Part shown: in pieces, positions 27,699-34,769 of the stretch
How the letters are laid out: each line of letters begins with the position of its first letter
How positions within the stretch are numbered: the stretch's first letter is position 1
DNA from: Pseudobacter sp.
GTDB lineage: Bacteria; Bacteroidota; Bacteroidia; Chitinophagales; Chitinophagaceae
NCBI GenBank assembly: GCA_017849455.1
Contig: JAFIGX010000009.1
Location: forward strand, 62,001 to 126,000
Direction: 5' to 3'
DNA length: 64,000 nt
Made by a program: the position numbers and the translations under genes
Notes under the pieces: model-generated
Database searches by the model: none
Seen by the model: only the letters and a program-made list of their open reading frames with translations
Told to the model about the DNA's origin: nothing

Positions 27699-29087
27699 AT
27701 GAAAAAGATCACGTTCAAAGAGGTAGCACCCTTCCTGGTCCTGGCGCTGGTGGCTATCGCTGCGATCTTCGTTCCGGCGGTTCCGGATTTTGTAGACACT
27801 AAAGGTGCTTATAATACGGCAGATATTGCCTGGGTCATCGTGGCAGCAGCCCTGGTCTTCTTAATGACACCCGGCCTCGCCTTCTTCTATGGCGGCATGG
27901 TGCACAGGAAAAACGTTATCTCTACCATGATCAAGAGCGTTGCCGCTGCCGGTGTGGTAAGCGTGCTCTGGGTAGTGGTTGGCTATAGCCTCGCCTTCGG
28001 TACTTCAAAAGGCGGCTGGATCGGTGACCCTACCACGCATTTGTTCTTTAAAGGCGTTGCATCGGGCGAACCCTGGGGCACTATTCCCCGCTCCCTGTTC
28101 GCTGTATTCCAGTTGATGTTCGCGATCATTACACCCGGACTTGTAGTAGGCGCCGTTGCTGAACGGATCCGCTTCACTTCCTATATTCTTTTCATCGCTT
28201 TGTTCAGCCTGCTGGTCTATTGCCCTCTTGCGCACTGGACCTGGCATCCGGATGGATTCCTGTTCAAGATGGGCGTACTCGACTTTGCAGGTGGTACCGT
28301 TGTACATATTTCTGCAGGCTGTGCTGCCCTGGCTGGTGCACTGGTATTGAAACGCCGTAAAGTGCACATGGAACATAAAGAGATCCCTCCTGCCAATATT
28401 CCGTATGTATTGATCGGAACAGGCTTGCTCTGGTTTGGATGGTTCGGCTTCAATGCAGGCTCTGCACTGTCTGCCAGCAGCCTGGCCGTTTCTGCCTTCT
28501 TCACTACCAACACTGCCGCTGCTGCTGCCGGTCTGAGCTGGATGTTCTTCGAAGTATTGCGCGGTAAGAAACCTTCTGTGCTCGGCTTCTGTATCGGTGC
28601 TGTAGTGGGCCTCGTAGCTATTACACCTGCTGCCGGTTTTGTGGCCATCCCTCAAAGTATCACTGTTGGTGTGGTGGCTGCCCTGGTTTCCAACATTGTT
28701 GTTTACTACAAACAGAAATCCAGGCTCGATGATACGCTCGACGTATTCCCCTGTCACGGTATCGGCGGTATGGTAGGGATGCTGCTCACCGGTGTATTCG
28801 CTACCAAGGCCGTGAATGGCGCGGGCGCCGATGGTCTCTGGCTGGGCAATGCAGGTTTCCTGTGGACACAGTTCAAAGGCATGATCATCGCTGTCACTTT
28901 CAGCTTTACCGTGTCGTACCTCATCTTCAAATTCATCAACTTCATACTTCCTTTGCGCGTTTCTTCCGAAGAAGAAGAACTGGGCCTCGATGCTACCCAG
29001 CACAACGAAAAATACCTGCAGGGTACTTTACTGGTGCATAACAACGGAAAAATCCAGGAAGAAAAACTCATCGAGACCACCGAATAG
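27699..29087 (+). CDS. amt: Ammonium transporter Amt
   Basis: The 462-aa inner-membrane channel imports ammonium. It has an N-terminal signal-like helix followed by about eleven transmembrane segments. Family signatures are present: FFYGGMVHRKNVISTM near residue 66, the central CPLAHWTWHPDGFL, DFAGGTVVHISAGCAALAGA with the first pore histidine, and FPCHGIGGMVGMLLTGVFATKA with the second. No GlnK gene is beside it; a 90-bp gap leads to a porin. Clustering with gltBD suggests nitrogen-linked control. Confidence 0.96.
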   Translation: MKKITFKEVAPFLVLALVAIAAIFVPAVPDFVDTKGAYNTADIAWVIVAAALVFLMTPGLAFFYGGMVHRKNVISTMIKSVAAAGVVSVLWVVVGYSLAFGTSKGGWIGDPTTHLFFKGVASGEPWGTIPRSLFAVFQLMFAIITPGLVVGAVAERIRFTSYILFIALFSLLVYCPLAHWTWHPDGFLFKMGVLDFAGGTVVHISAGCAALAGALVLKRRKVHMEHKEIPPANIPYVLIGTGLLWFGWFGFNAGSALSASSLAVSAFFTTNTAAAAAGLSWMFFEVLRGKKPSVLGFCIGAVVGLVAITPAAGFVAIPQSITVGVVAALVSNIVVYYKQKSRLDDTLDVFPCHGIGGMVGMLLTGVFATKAVNGAGADGLWLGNAGFLWTQFKGMIIAVTFSFTVSYLIFKFINFILPLRVSSEEEELGLDATQHNEKYLQGTLLVHNNGKIQEEKLIETTE

Positions 29088-29102
29088 TAAGCAATAGAAA
29101 AA

Positions 29103-29147
29103 GGCACGGCGTATTGACAAGCTTCTGGCAAAGCTTATCGCCGTACC
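29103..29147 (+). terminator. Hairpin between amt and the porin gene
   Basis: GGCACGGCG (29103-29111) pairs with CGCCGTACC (29139-29147) with one mismatch, and internal AAGCTT copies (29119-29124, 29131-29136) extend the stem. It is followed only by CCTTTTCC, so it may attenuate transcription or protect RNA ends. Confidence 0.55.
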
Positions 29148-29177
29148 CTTTTCCTTTAACACTTAAAATCTATAGCA

Positions 29178-30275
29178 ATGTTACAAAAATTTTTTGCAAC
29201 GGGCATTACCATGGCTTGTTTTCTCGCCGGTCATGCCCAGGACGCGACCTCTACGGAAGAAAAAAAATCAACCACTACCATCTCCGGTTCAGCAGATTTT
29301 TATTACAGGTATAATTTTTCAAAACCTCCCAAAGAGCCAACCTATTATAACAGCTATACCAGCTTTACCCAACGCCATAATACTTTTGCCCTCGGCATGG
29401 CCTCTCTCAAAATAGAACATAAGCAAGGTAAAGTAGGCGTAGTGGCCGATCTTGGCTTCGGACCGCGTGCAGAGGATTTTGCCTATAATGATAAAGGCAC
29501 TTTGCTGGCAGCCGTTAAACAATTGTACATCAGTTATTCTCCCACCGACTGGCTCAAGCTCACAGCCGGTTCCTGGGCTACGCACGTAGGCTATGAAGTG
29601 CTCGATCCTCAGCTCAACCGCAACTATAGCATGTCGTACATGTTCACCAACGGGCCATTCTCTCATACTGGTGTGAAAGCGGAAGTGACCAAAGGCAAAC
29701 ACGGGTTCATGGTAGGCGTTTCCAATGCTACCGATTATCGCATTCCGCCGGAAGATAAGATCAACCGCAAATTCTTCCTGGCCCAATATAGTCTTGCTGC
29801 CAGTGACGATGTAAAGCTTTACCTGAATTATGTGGGTGGAAAATTTCCCGATTCGTCCAAATCGAGCCAGGTCGACCTGGTTGCGACCGCCAAGCTGAGC
29901 GACAAATTCAGTCTCGGGTTCAATGGTACCTATGCCAGCCTGAAAGCCTGGGATACCGACAAGAAAGAAAATGCTTCTGCCAAAAAATGGTGGGGATCTG
30001 CCTTGTATCTTAATCTCGACCCTAAACCCTGGTTTGGCCTCACACTGCGCGGCGAATATTTCAATGATGATGATCAACTGAAAGTATTCGGCATAGCGCC
30101 CAAAGGAGGAAATATTTTCGCAACCACTTTATCAGCCAATTTCAAAGTGGATGGGTTCACTTTCATCCCTGAGATCAGGCTTGACGGCGCCAGCGAAAAA
30201 ATATTCCTGGATGATAAAGGTGCAGCCAAAAAATCAACGGCCACTGCCTTGTTCGCTGTGATCTATGCATTCTAA
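29178..30275 (+). CDS. Outer-membrane porin, OmpL-like beta-barrel porin-2 type
   Basis: This 365-aa protein has a signal peptide cleaved near HAQ (about residue 21). Many amphipathic strands follow, such as ISGSADFYYRYNF, FALGMASLKIEHKQGKVGVVADLGFG and LYLNLDPKPWFGLTLRGEYF, and the C-terminus is aromatic (FAVIYAF). This pattern matches the putative beta-barrel porin-2 family, often encoded beside ammonium transporter genes in Bacteroidota. It probably lets ammonium or small nitrogen compounds cross the outer membrane. That substrate is inferred from position alone. Confidence 0.82.
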   Translation: MLQKFFATGITMACFLAGHAQDATSTEEKKSTTTISGSADFYYRYNFSKPPKEPTYYNSYTSFTQRHNTFALGMASLKIEHKQGKVGVVADLGFGPRAEDFAYNDKGTLLAAVKQLYISYSPTDWLKLTAGSWATHVGYEVLDPQLNRNYSMSYMFTNGPFSHTGVKAEVTKGKHGFMVGVSNATDYRIPPEDKINRKFFLAQYSLAASDDVKLYLNYVGGKFPDSSKSSQVDLVATAKLSDKFSLGFNGTYASLKAWDTDKKENASAKKWWGSALYLNLDPKPWFGLTLRGEYFNDDDQLKVFGIAPKGGNIFATTLSANFKVDGFTFIPEIRLDGASEKIFLDDKGAAKKSTATALFAVIYAF

Positions 30276-30405
30276 GTGAACTGAAGATGATCGACCAAAA
30301 CAAACATTCTGACCCCTGCAGTAAATAAGCTCAAGGGAAAACATACACGACAAAACTATCTGCTTACAGCCTTTTTTACGCTTTTTTTGTGTTGTTTTGT
30401 TAAGA

Positions 30406-30441
30406 ATGAGAGGCACCGGGCGACCGGTGTCTCATTTTTTT
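30406..30441. terminator. Terminator between convergent porin and ATPase genes
   Basis: ATGAGA and CACCGG (30406-30419, with a 2-nt bulge) pair with CCGGTG and TCTCAT (30424-30435) around GCGA, followed by seven T on the plus strand. It overlaps the stop codon of the minus-strand ATPase gene. Confidence 0.82.
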
Positions 30442-31763
30442 GTATCTGTCTGATCATACCAATCACCAACGGCATACAGCGGGATTACAAGGGTATTCCC
30501 GTACTGCGAATAATTCTCAAGCGAAAATCTAACTCCATAAGAAGAATGTTTTTCTTCCAGGAATACATTCATACTTCGCATCGACCCTTTTTTCCCCGAT
30601 TTTATTTCAAGTGGAATGATTTGTCCTGATTTCTGAACAACATAATCCACTTCCGCATTACTGCTTTTTGCTTCTCTGTGCCAATAAAATAATTCTTCCT
30701 GCCTGTAGCATGACGCTGCTTTGAGCAGTTCCAGTCCCGCATACTGCTCCGCTATCGCTCCTTTGTTGATCACATCAAAATCAGTTTCTGAAAGTAATTC
30801 ACCGATATTCAATTGAAGCAAACGTTGAAATATCCCGGTATCCAATAAGAGTAATTTCCTGTTCTTATTATTTGTTTCAGCGCCTAAGGGAATGCCATTG
30901 GCTGCAGAATGGGTCACAGGTATCACGAGCCCGCCCATAGCCAGCAGGTCCACCGCTTCTTTAATTTGTTTATAACTTGATTCATGTGCTGCTTTGGAAT
31001 AAATGAATTTTCCACCGGACTGCCGGATCACTGAATCAAAAACTTCTGCGATCCTCAAAAAAGGGATATTCTTTTTATACTTGGCAAAATCCGCTTTAAG
31101 AGATATGATAAGATCGTCGAGCACTCTGCCACAACGAATCAAATCTCTGCTTTCTACATAGGTGGCCACCACCTCCGGCATCCCGCCTAATACCAGGAAG
31201 CGTTTGAAATGCTGTAATAATTTTTGATGTACCGGTTCCGGCAATGGTTTTTCGGCGCTGGCTTTCCTTTTCATCTCAAGCAGGGCCGATTCTCCAATAG
31301 CATCCAGGTATTCATTCATCGAAAAAGGATAGACAAACATTGAACGGACCCTGCCTACTCCAAATGAAGGTATTTCCGCCAGCGCAAATTCAAGTAAAGA
31401 TCCTGCAGCTATAACATGCAACAGGGGATATTTTTCATAAAAGAACCTGAGAGAAGATATTGCAGGGATACAAACCTGTATCTCATCAAAAAAAAGTAGT
31501 GTTTTGCCTGGAACTATAGGGACATTATATAGTGCGGAAAGGGCCTCGCATAAATCGGCTGGATCAAGATCACCTTCAAATATTTTATGGACCTGCCGTT
31601 GCTCCTCAAAGTTGATCTCAAGAAAGTATTCGAATTGGGCAGCCAAATGCCTGACAGCAGTTGATTTACCAACCTGGCGTGCTCCACGAATCAGCAAAGG
31701 CTTTGCCTGCTTTTCGTTACGCCAATGAATAAGTTCCTGATCTACAGCTCTTTTTATATGCAT
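30432..31763 (-). CDS. AAA ATPase with DUF4143 nuclease-like domain
   Basis: The 443-aa protein belongs to the widespread AAA_14/DUF4143 group. Walker A is GARQVGKST (residues 27-35) and Walker B is TLLFFDEIQ (about 88-96). The C-terminal domain carries a PD-(D/E)XK-like signature, EVDYVVQKSGQIIPLEIKSGK (about 388-408). The cellular role of the group is unresolved; defence, toxin-like and DNA-processing roles have been suggested. It is a lone gene with its own strong promoter overlapped by two 13-bp repeats, as in autoregulated units. Confidence 0.88.
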   Translation of the reverse strand: MHIKRAVDQELIHWRNEKQAKPLLIRGARQVGKSTAVRHLAAQFEYFLEINFEEQRQVHKIFEGDLDPADLCEALSALYNVPIVPGKTLLFFDEIQVCIPAISSLRFFYEKYPLLHVIAAGSLLEFALAEIPSFGVGRVRSMFVYPFSMNEYLDAIGESALLEMKRKASAEKPLPEPVHQKLLQHFKRFLVLGGMPEVVATYVESRDLIRCGRVLDDLIISLKADFAKYKKNIPFLRIAEVFDSVIRQSGGKFIYSKAAHESSYKQIKEAVDLLAMGGLVIPVTHSAANGIPLGAETNNKNRKLLLLDTGIFQRLLQLNIGELLSETDFDVINKGAIAEQYAGLELLKAASCYRQEELFYWHREAKSSNAEVDYVVQKSGQIIPLEIKSGKKGSMRSMNVFLEEKHSSYGVRFSLENYSQYGNTLVIPLYAVGDWYDQTDTKK

Positions 31764-31767
31764 AAGT

Positions 31768-31812
31768 CTATTTTACAAGGCAAAAATAGACTTTTTTGAC
31801 TATTTTACAAGG
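31768..31812 (-). promoter_or_regulatory. Promoter of the AAA/DUF4143 gene with two operator-like repeats
   Basis: On the minus strand TTG (31810-31808), a 19-nt spacer and TATTTTTG (31788-31781) match the Bacteroidota consensus exactly. The 13-bp word CCTTGTAAAATAG occurs twice, at 31812-31800 over the -33 element and at 31780-31768 over the start site. The copies begin 32 bp apart, about three helical turns, so a bound regulator would face the same side. The leader before ATG 31763 is only about ten bases. Confidence 0.7.
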
Positions 31813-31869
31813 GTATAACAGTAAAAAATGTATAATATTCTATATGTAAAATTGTCCCCATCGTTCGTT

Positions 31870-34449
31870 TTACGCCGAATTGCGACCAGCATTGATAATA
31901 CCGAATGAGCTACGGATCACCAGTTTCTCGAAGATCTCGCGGTGCTGTGCCGGGGCCAGCGCTTCTTCCAACTGCCTGATGCGCGTCATCGCATATTGCT
32001 GAATGGTAGTGAGCGGCAGCACGATCCGTTCCCGCATCTGAATAGACAATTGCTCTACCGGGTAATCGGCCATCAGTTCCGTTTTGCCCGAAAGCTGCAG
32101 GATATACCTTTTCGTAAGCTCGTATTCCTTGTAGATCCTGTTCCAGATATCACCATATTGCGGGTCCTGTGCCAGGAATTCCGTGAGGGGGAAGAAACAT
32201 TTTTTCATTGCCATCTCACAGTTATCTATAAGCGTTTTTACGAACATGGAGTGTTGATAAAGTTTTTTAAGATCGCCCAGCTTCCCGTTCCTGTCCATCG
32301 TTTCCAGGGCTGTTCCCACACCATAATAACCGGTTACGTTCTGTTTCAACTGGCTCCAGGCGCCTACAAATGGAATGGCACGCAGGTCTTTCAGCGAGAG
32401 CTTGCCCGAACTGCCACGTTTGGCAGGGCGGCTGCCGATATTCGTTTCACTGTAGAATTTGAGCGGGCTCACATGCGCGAGGTAATTCAGGAAATCAGGA
32501 TCTCCCTTCAATTCATTGTATGCTTTCAGGCTTTCTTCAGCCAGTTCCATCATGAGGCGTTCTTCCTGTTCATCGAGCGTTTTTTCCCTGGTTGAAAAAA
32601 GATCGTTCGAGATACCTGCATTGAGCAATTGCTCGATGTTGAATTGCGCTGAATCGATGGTACCGAAATTGGAGCTTACAGTTTGTCCCTGGATGGTCAA
32701 CTGGATCTCCTTGTTCGAAATATTCCTGCCCATCGATGCATAGAACTTATGGGTTTTACCGCCGCCGCGTGCAGGAGGGCCGCCACGGCCATCGAAGAAC
32801 ACCACATCGATATGGTATTTCTCTGAAAGTTTTGTCAGCTCCTCTTTGGCTTTGTAAATACTCCAGTTGGCCATCAGGTAGCCTCCGTCCTTGGTGCCGT
32901 CGGAAAAGCCCAGCATGATGGTCTGCCGGTGGTTACGGAACTGCAGGTGTTGGCGGTAGGTTTCATTGTTGTACAACGATTCCATGATGCCTGCAGCCTG
33001 TTTGAGATCGTCGATGGTCTCGAACAGGGGCACAATATCGATGCTGAGCGCCCCTTTTTCCCATCCGCAAAGATGGAACAGTCCGAACACTTCCATAATA
33101 TTCAGCGCACTGTTGCTCTGGCTGATGATATAGCGGTTACAACCTTCGGGCCCGTTGTATTCCTGGATGGTCTTGATGACGTGGATGGATTGTAAAGTGT
33201 CCCGGATGAGACTGTCTTCAAAATGTTCCGGTTGTATATTTCCGTTAGTATTGGCAAGAATATTTATTTTTTCCTTTTCGGAAAGTGAAGCATAATTCGT
33301 GGGCAGTTCCTTGCCGTTGGCTGCAATGGCTTCCAGCACTTTGCCGTGTATAGAACTGTCCTGCCTGATATCGAGCGATGCGAAATGAAGTCCGAACACG
33401 TGGATCTTGTTGATCAGTCCGTCGACCAGGTGCTGGAACAGCCCGTTATGCTGGTAGATGAGGATCTCGCGGATCTTATACAGGTCATCCAGCACAGCCT
33501 GTTTCGAGAGGGCTGTACGCTGTCCCGGGATGAATATATTATTGTAAAGCTGTTTTTCCAGTTCCGACAGAATGCTATCGACCCCTTTGAAGGTGAGCCT
33601 TCTTTTCAGCCGGCGCACTTCGAGGTAATAACATTTGATGATGGAGCCGCGCAATACATCGGCCACTTTCAATGTGGTGTCGACCGTAACATGCGGGTTA
33701 CCGTCCCGGTCGCCGCCGGGCCAGAAGCCCATCGTGATCACGGGATTGTTATTGGGCACTGCCTGTGGGAACTGGTTCTTCAGGAAGGTGATGATCCGGC
33801 CGGCCGCGGGATAGAAAACATTTTCAAGATACCATACCAGGCTGATGGCCTCATCATAGGGAGTAGGCTTTTGTTTCTTGAAGAAAGGCGTTTTGCCCAA
33901 TTGCTGCAGGTACATATTGATCTGGCTGGTATTGTTCTCCGACAAGGCTTTCGACAGGTCGTTGATGATACCCAGCACAGTGCCGGGATAGAATTGTGTG
34001 GGATGGGCAGTGAGCACGAGGCGGATGGAAAAGTCCTTCAGCTTTTCGGCCAGCTTTTCCTGCGCCGTGCCCTGGATCACTTCGGATTCAAGATGCTTCA
34101 GCGTACCGATGCCGCTTATATCATTCACCTCACGGAAGGAAGCGTCTTCCAGGGCATCGAACAATACTACCTGCCGCTCCACATATTGTATGAAACGGAA
34201 CAGCAGGTCCGATTTTTCCTGGTCTTTGGTATAGGAAGTATGTTTTTCAAAGAATTCTTCAATGATCTGCGCGGGGCTCAGCTTATGCTTGTAACCTTCT
34301 TCACAGTTATTGAGGAGCAGGGAAAGCAGGATCCCCGTTTTTTCGATCCGGTGGAAGGGTAGGGAGGTAAACAGGCTATTGTACAACTGGAATTTGATGC
34401 CTACATAATTTTTGAACTGCTGCAAGCCTCTCGACGACTGGTGGTCCAT
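31870..34449 (-). CDS. ppc: Phosphoenolpyruvate carboxylase
   Basis: Ppc carboxylates PEP with bicarbonate to oxaloacetate, the precursor of the aspartate family. The 859-aa protein has the key motifs: VLTAHPTQ with catalytic His149, MGFWPGGDRDGNPHVT, GFSDGTKDGGYL, FFDGRGGPPARGGG, and a C-terminal NAGRNSA in place of the more usual TGMRNTG. The length is near the lower end of the family. It is transcribed divergently from the thr operon, with about 80 bp between its start and the thr promoter, so the two could be co-regulated; that link is inference. Confidence 0.95.
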   Translation of the reverse strand: MDHQSSRGLQQFKNYVGIKFQLYNSLFTSLPFHRIEKTGILLSLLLNNCEEGYKHKLSPAQIIEEFFEKHTSYTKDQEKSDLLFRFIQYVERQVVLFDALEDASFREVNDISGIGTLKHLESEVIQGTAQEKLAEKLKDFSIRLVLTAHPTQFYPGTVLGIINDLSKALSENNTSQINMYLQQLGKTPFFKKQKPTPYDEAISLVWYLENVFYPAAGRIITFLKNQFPQAVPNNNPVITMGFWPGGDRDGNPHVTVDTTLKVADVLRGSIIKCYYLEVRRLKRRLTFKGVDSILSELEKQLYNNIFIPGQRTALSKQAVLDDLYKIREILIYQHNGLFQHLVDGLINKIHVFGLHFASLDIRQDSSIHGKVLEAIAANGKELPTNYASLSEKEKINILANTNGNIQPEHFEDSLIRDTLQSIHVIKTIQEYNGPEGCNRYIISQSNSALNIMEVFGLFHLCGWEKGALSIDIVPLFETIDDLKQAAGIMESLYNNETYRQHLQFRNHRQTIMLGFSDGTKDGGYLMANWSIYKAKEELTKLSEKYHIDVVFFDGRGGPPARGGGKTHKFYASMGRNISNKEIQLTIQGQTVSSNFGTIDSAQFNIEQLLNAGISNDLFSTREKTLDEQEERLMMELAEESLKAYNELKGDPDFLNYLAHVSPLKFYSETNIGSRPAKRGSSGKLSLKDLRAIPFVGAWSQLKQNVTGYYGVGTALETMDRNGKLGDLKKLYQHSMFVKTLIDNCEMAMKKCFFPLTEFLAQDPQYGDIWNRIYKEYELTKRYILQLSGKTELMADYPVEQLSIQMRERIVLPLTTIQQYAMTRIRQLEEALAPAQHREIFEKLVIRSSFGIINAGRNSA

Positions 34450-34530
34450 GATTGATGAGTTTTAATAACAGGGCGATGAAAGTACGGTGAAAAAATAATT
34501 TACTGAAGAAAAAAAATTGTAAACTAACAC

Positions 34531-34558
34531 TTGTTATGAGCGATGCTTAGTATATTTG
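34531..34558 (+). promoter_or_regulatory. Promoter of the thr operon
   Basis: TTG 34531-34533, 17-nt spacer, TATATTTG 34551-34558: a full match to the Bacteroidota consensus. Transcription should begin near 34563-34566, giving a leader of about 205 nt before thrA. Confidence 0.75.
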
Positions 34559-34576
34559 ATTCATCGAATTACAATA

Positions 34577-34663
34577 GTGGCAACATTTCAACATATCATC
34601 TCTTCCTCTTCTGTAGCTTTCACGGCTACATCCACTATTATTATTACAACAACAACCCGTTAA
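34577..34663 (+). CDS. Putative thr operon leader peptide (Thr/Ile-rich)
   Basis: A short frame ending at TAA 34661-34663 finishes with TATSTIIITTTTR: eight of its last thirteen codons are runs of Thr and Ile (ACT ATT ATT ATT ACA ACA ACA ACC). This is the hallmark of the enterobacterial ThrL leader peptide. The frame has no ATG. GTG 34577 is the first usual start after the predicted transcription start, giving 28 aa (MATFQHIISSSS...); an unusual start further in is possible. It lies 106 bases before thrA and is followed by hairpins that suit an attenuator. The product itself would have no function; ribosome stalling on it would. Confidence 0.65.
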   Translation: MATFQHIISSSSVAFTATSTIIITTTTR

Positions 34664-34735
34664 GGGTTGTATCATTCCATATTACCATCTGGGCTGTTCA
34701 AGCTGATCCGATACCGACAAAAGGTATTTTATTTC
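34652..34735 (+). promoter_or_regulatory. Candidate transcription attenuator of the thr operon
   Basis: ACAACCC (34652-34658, inside the Thr codons) pairs with GGGTTGT (34664-34670) around GTTAA, whose TAA is the leader stop: a pause-type hairpin. Downstream GATACC (34710-34715) pairs with GGTATT (34723-34728), followed by TTATTTCTT: a weak terminator. GTATC (34669-34673) in the 3' arm of the first hairpin can pair with GATAC (34710-34714) in the terminator, a possible antiterminator. The terminator stem is short, so the exact switch is uncertain, but the order leader peptide, hairpin, terminator, thrA fits. Confidence 0.55.
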
Positions 34736-34769
34736 TTAATCATTTCTACTCATCAATCAACAAACTTAT

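Noticed and set aside
33346..34362. 338-codon plus-strand ORF
   Set aside because: Antisense to ppc, which carries all catalytic motifs.
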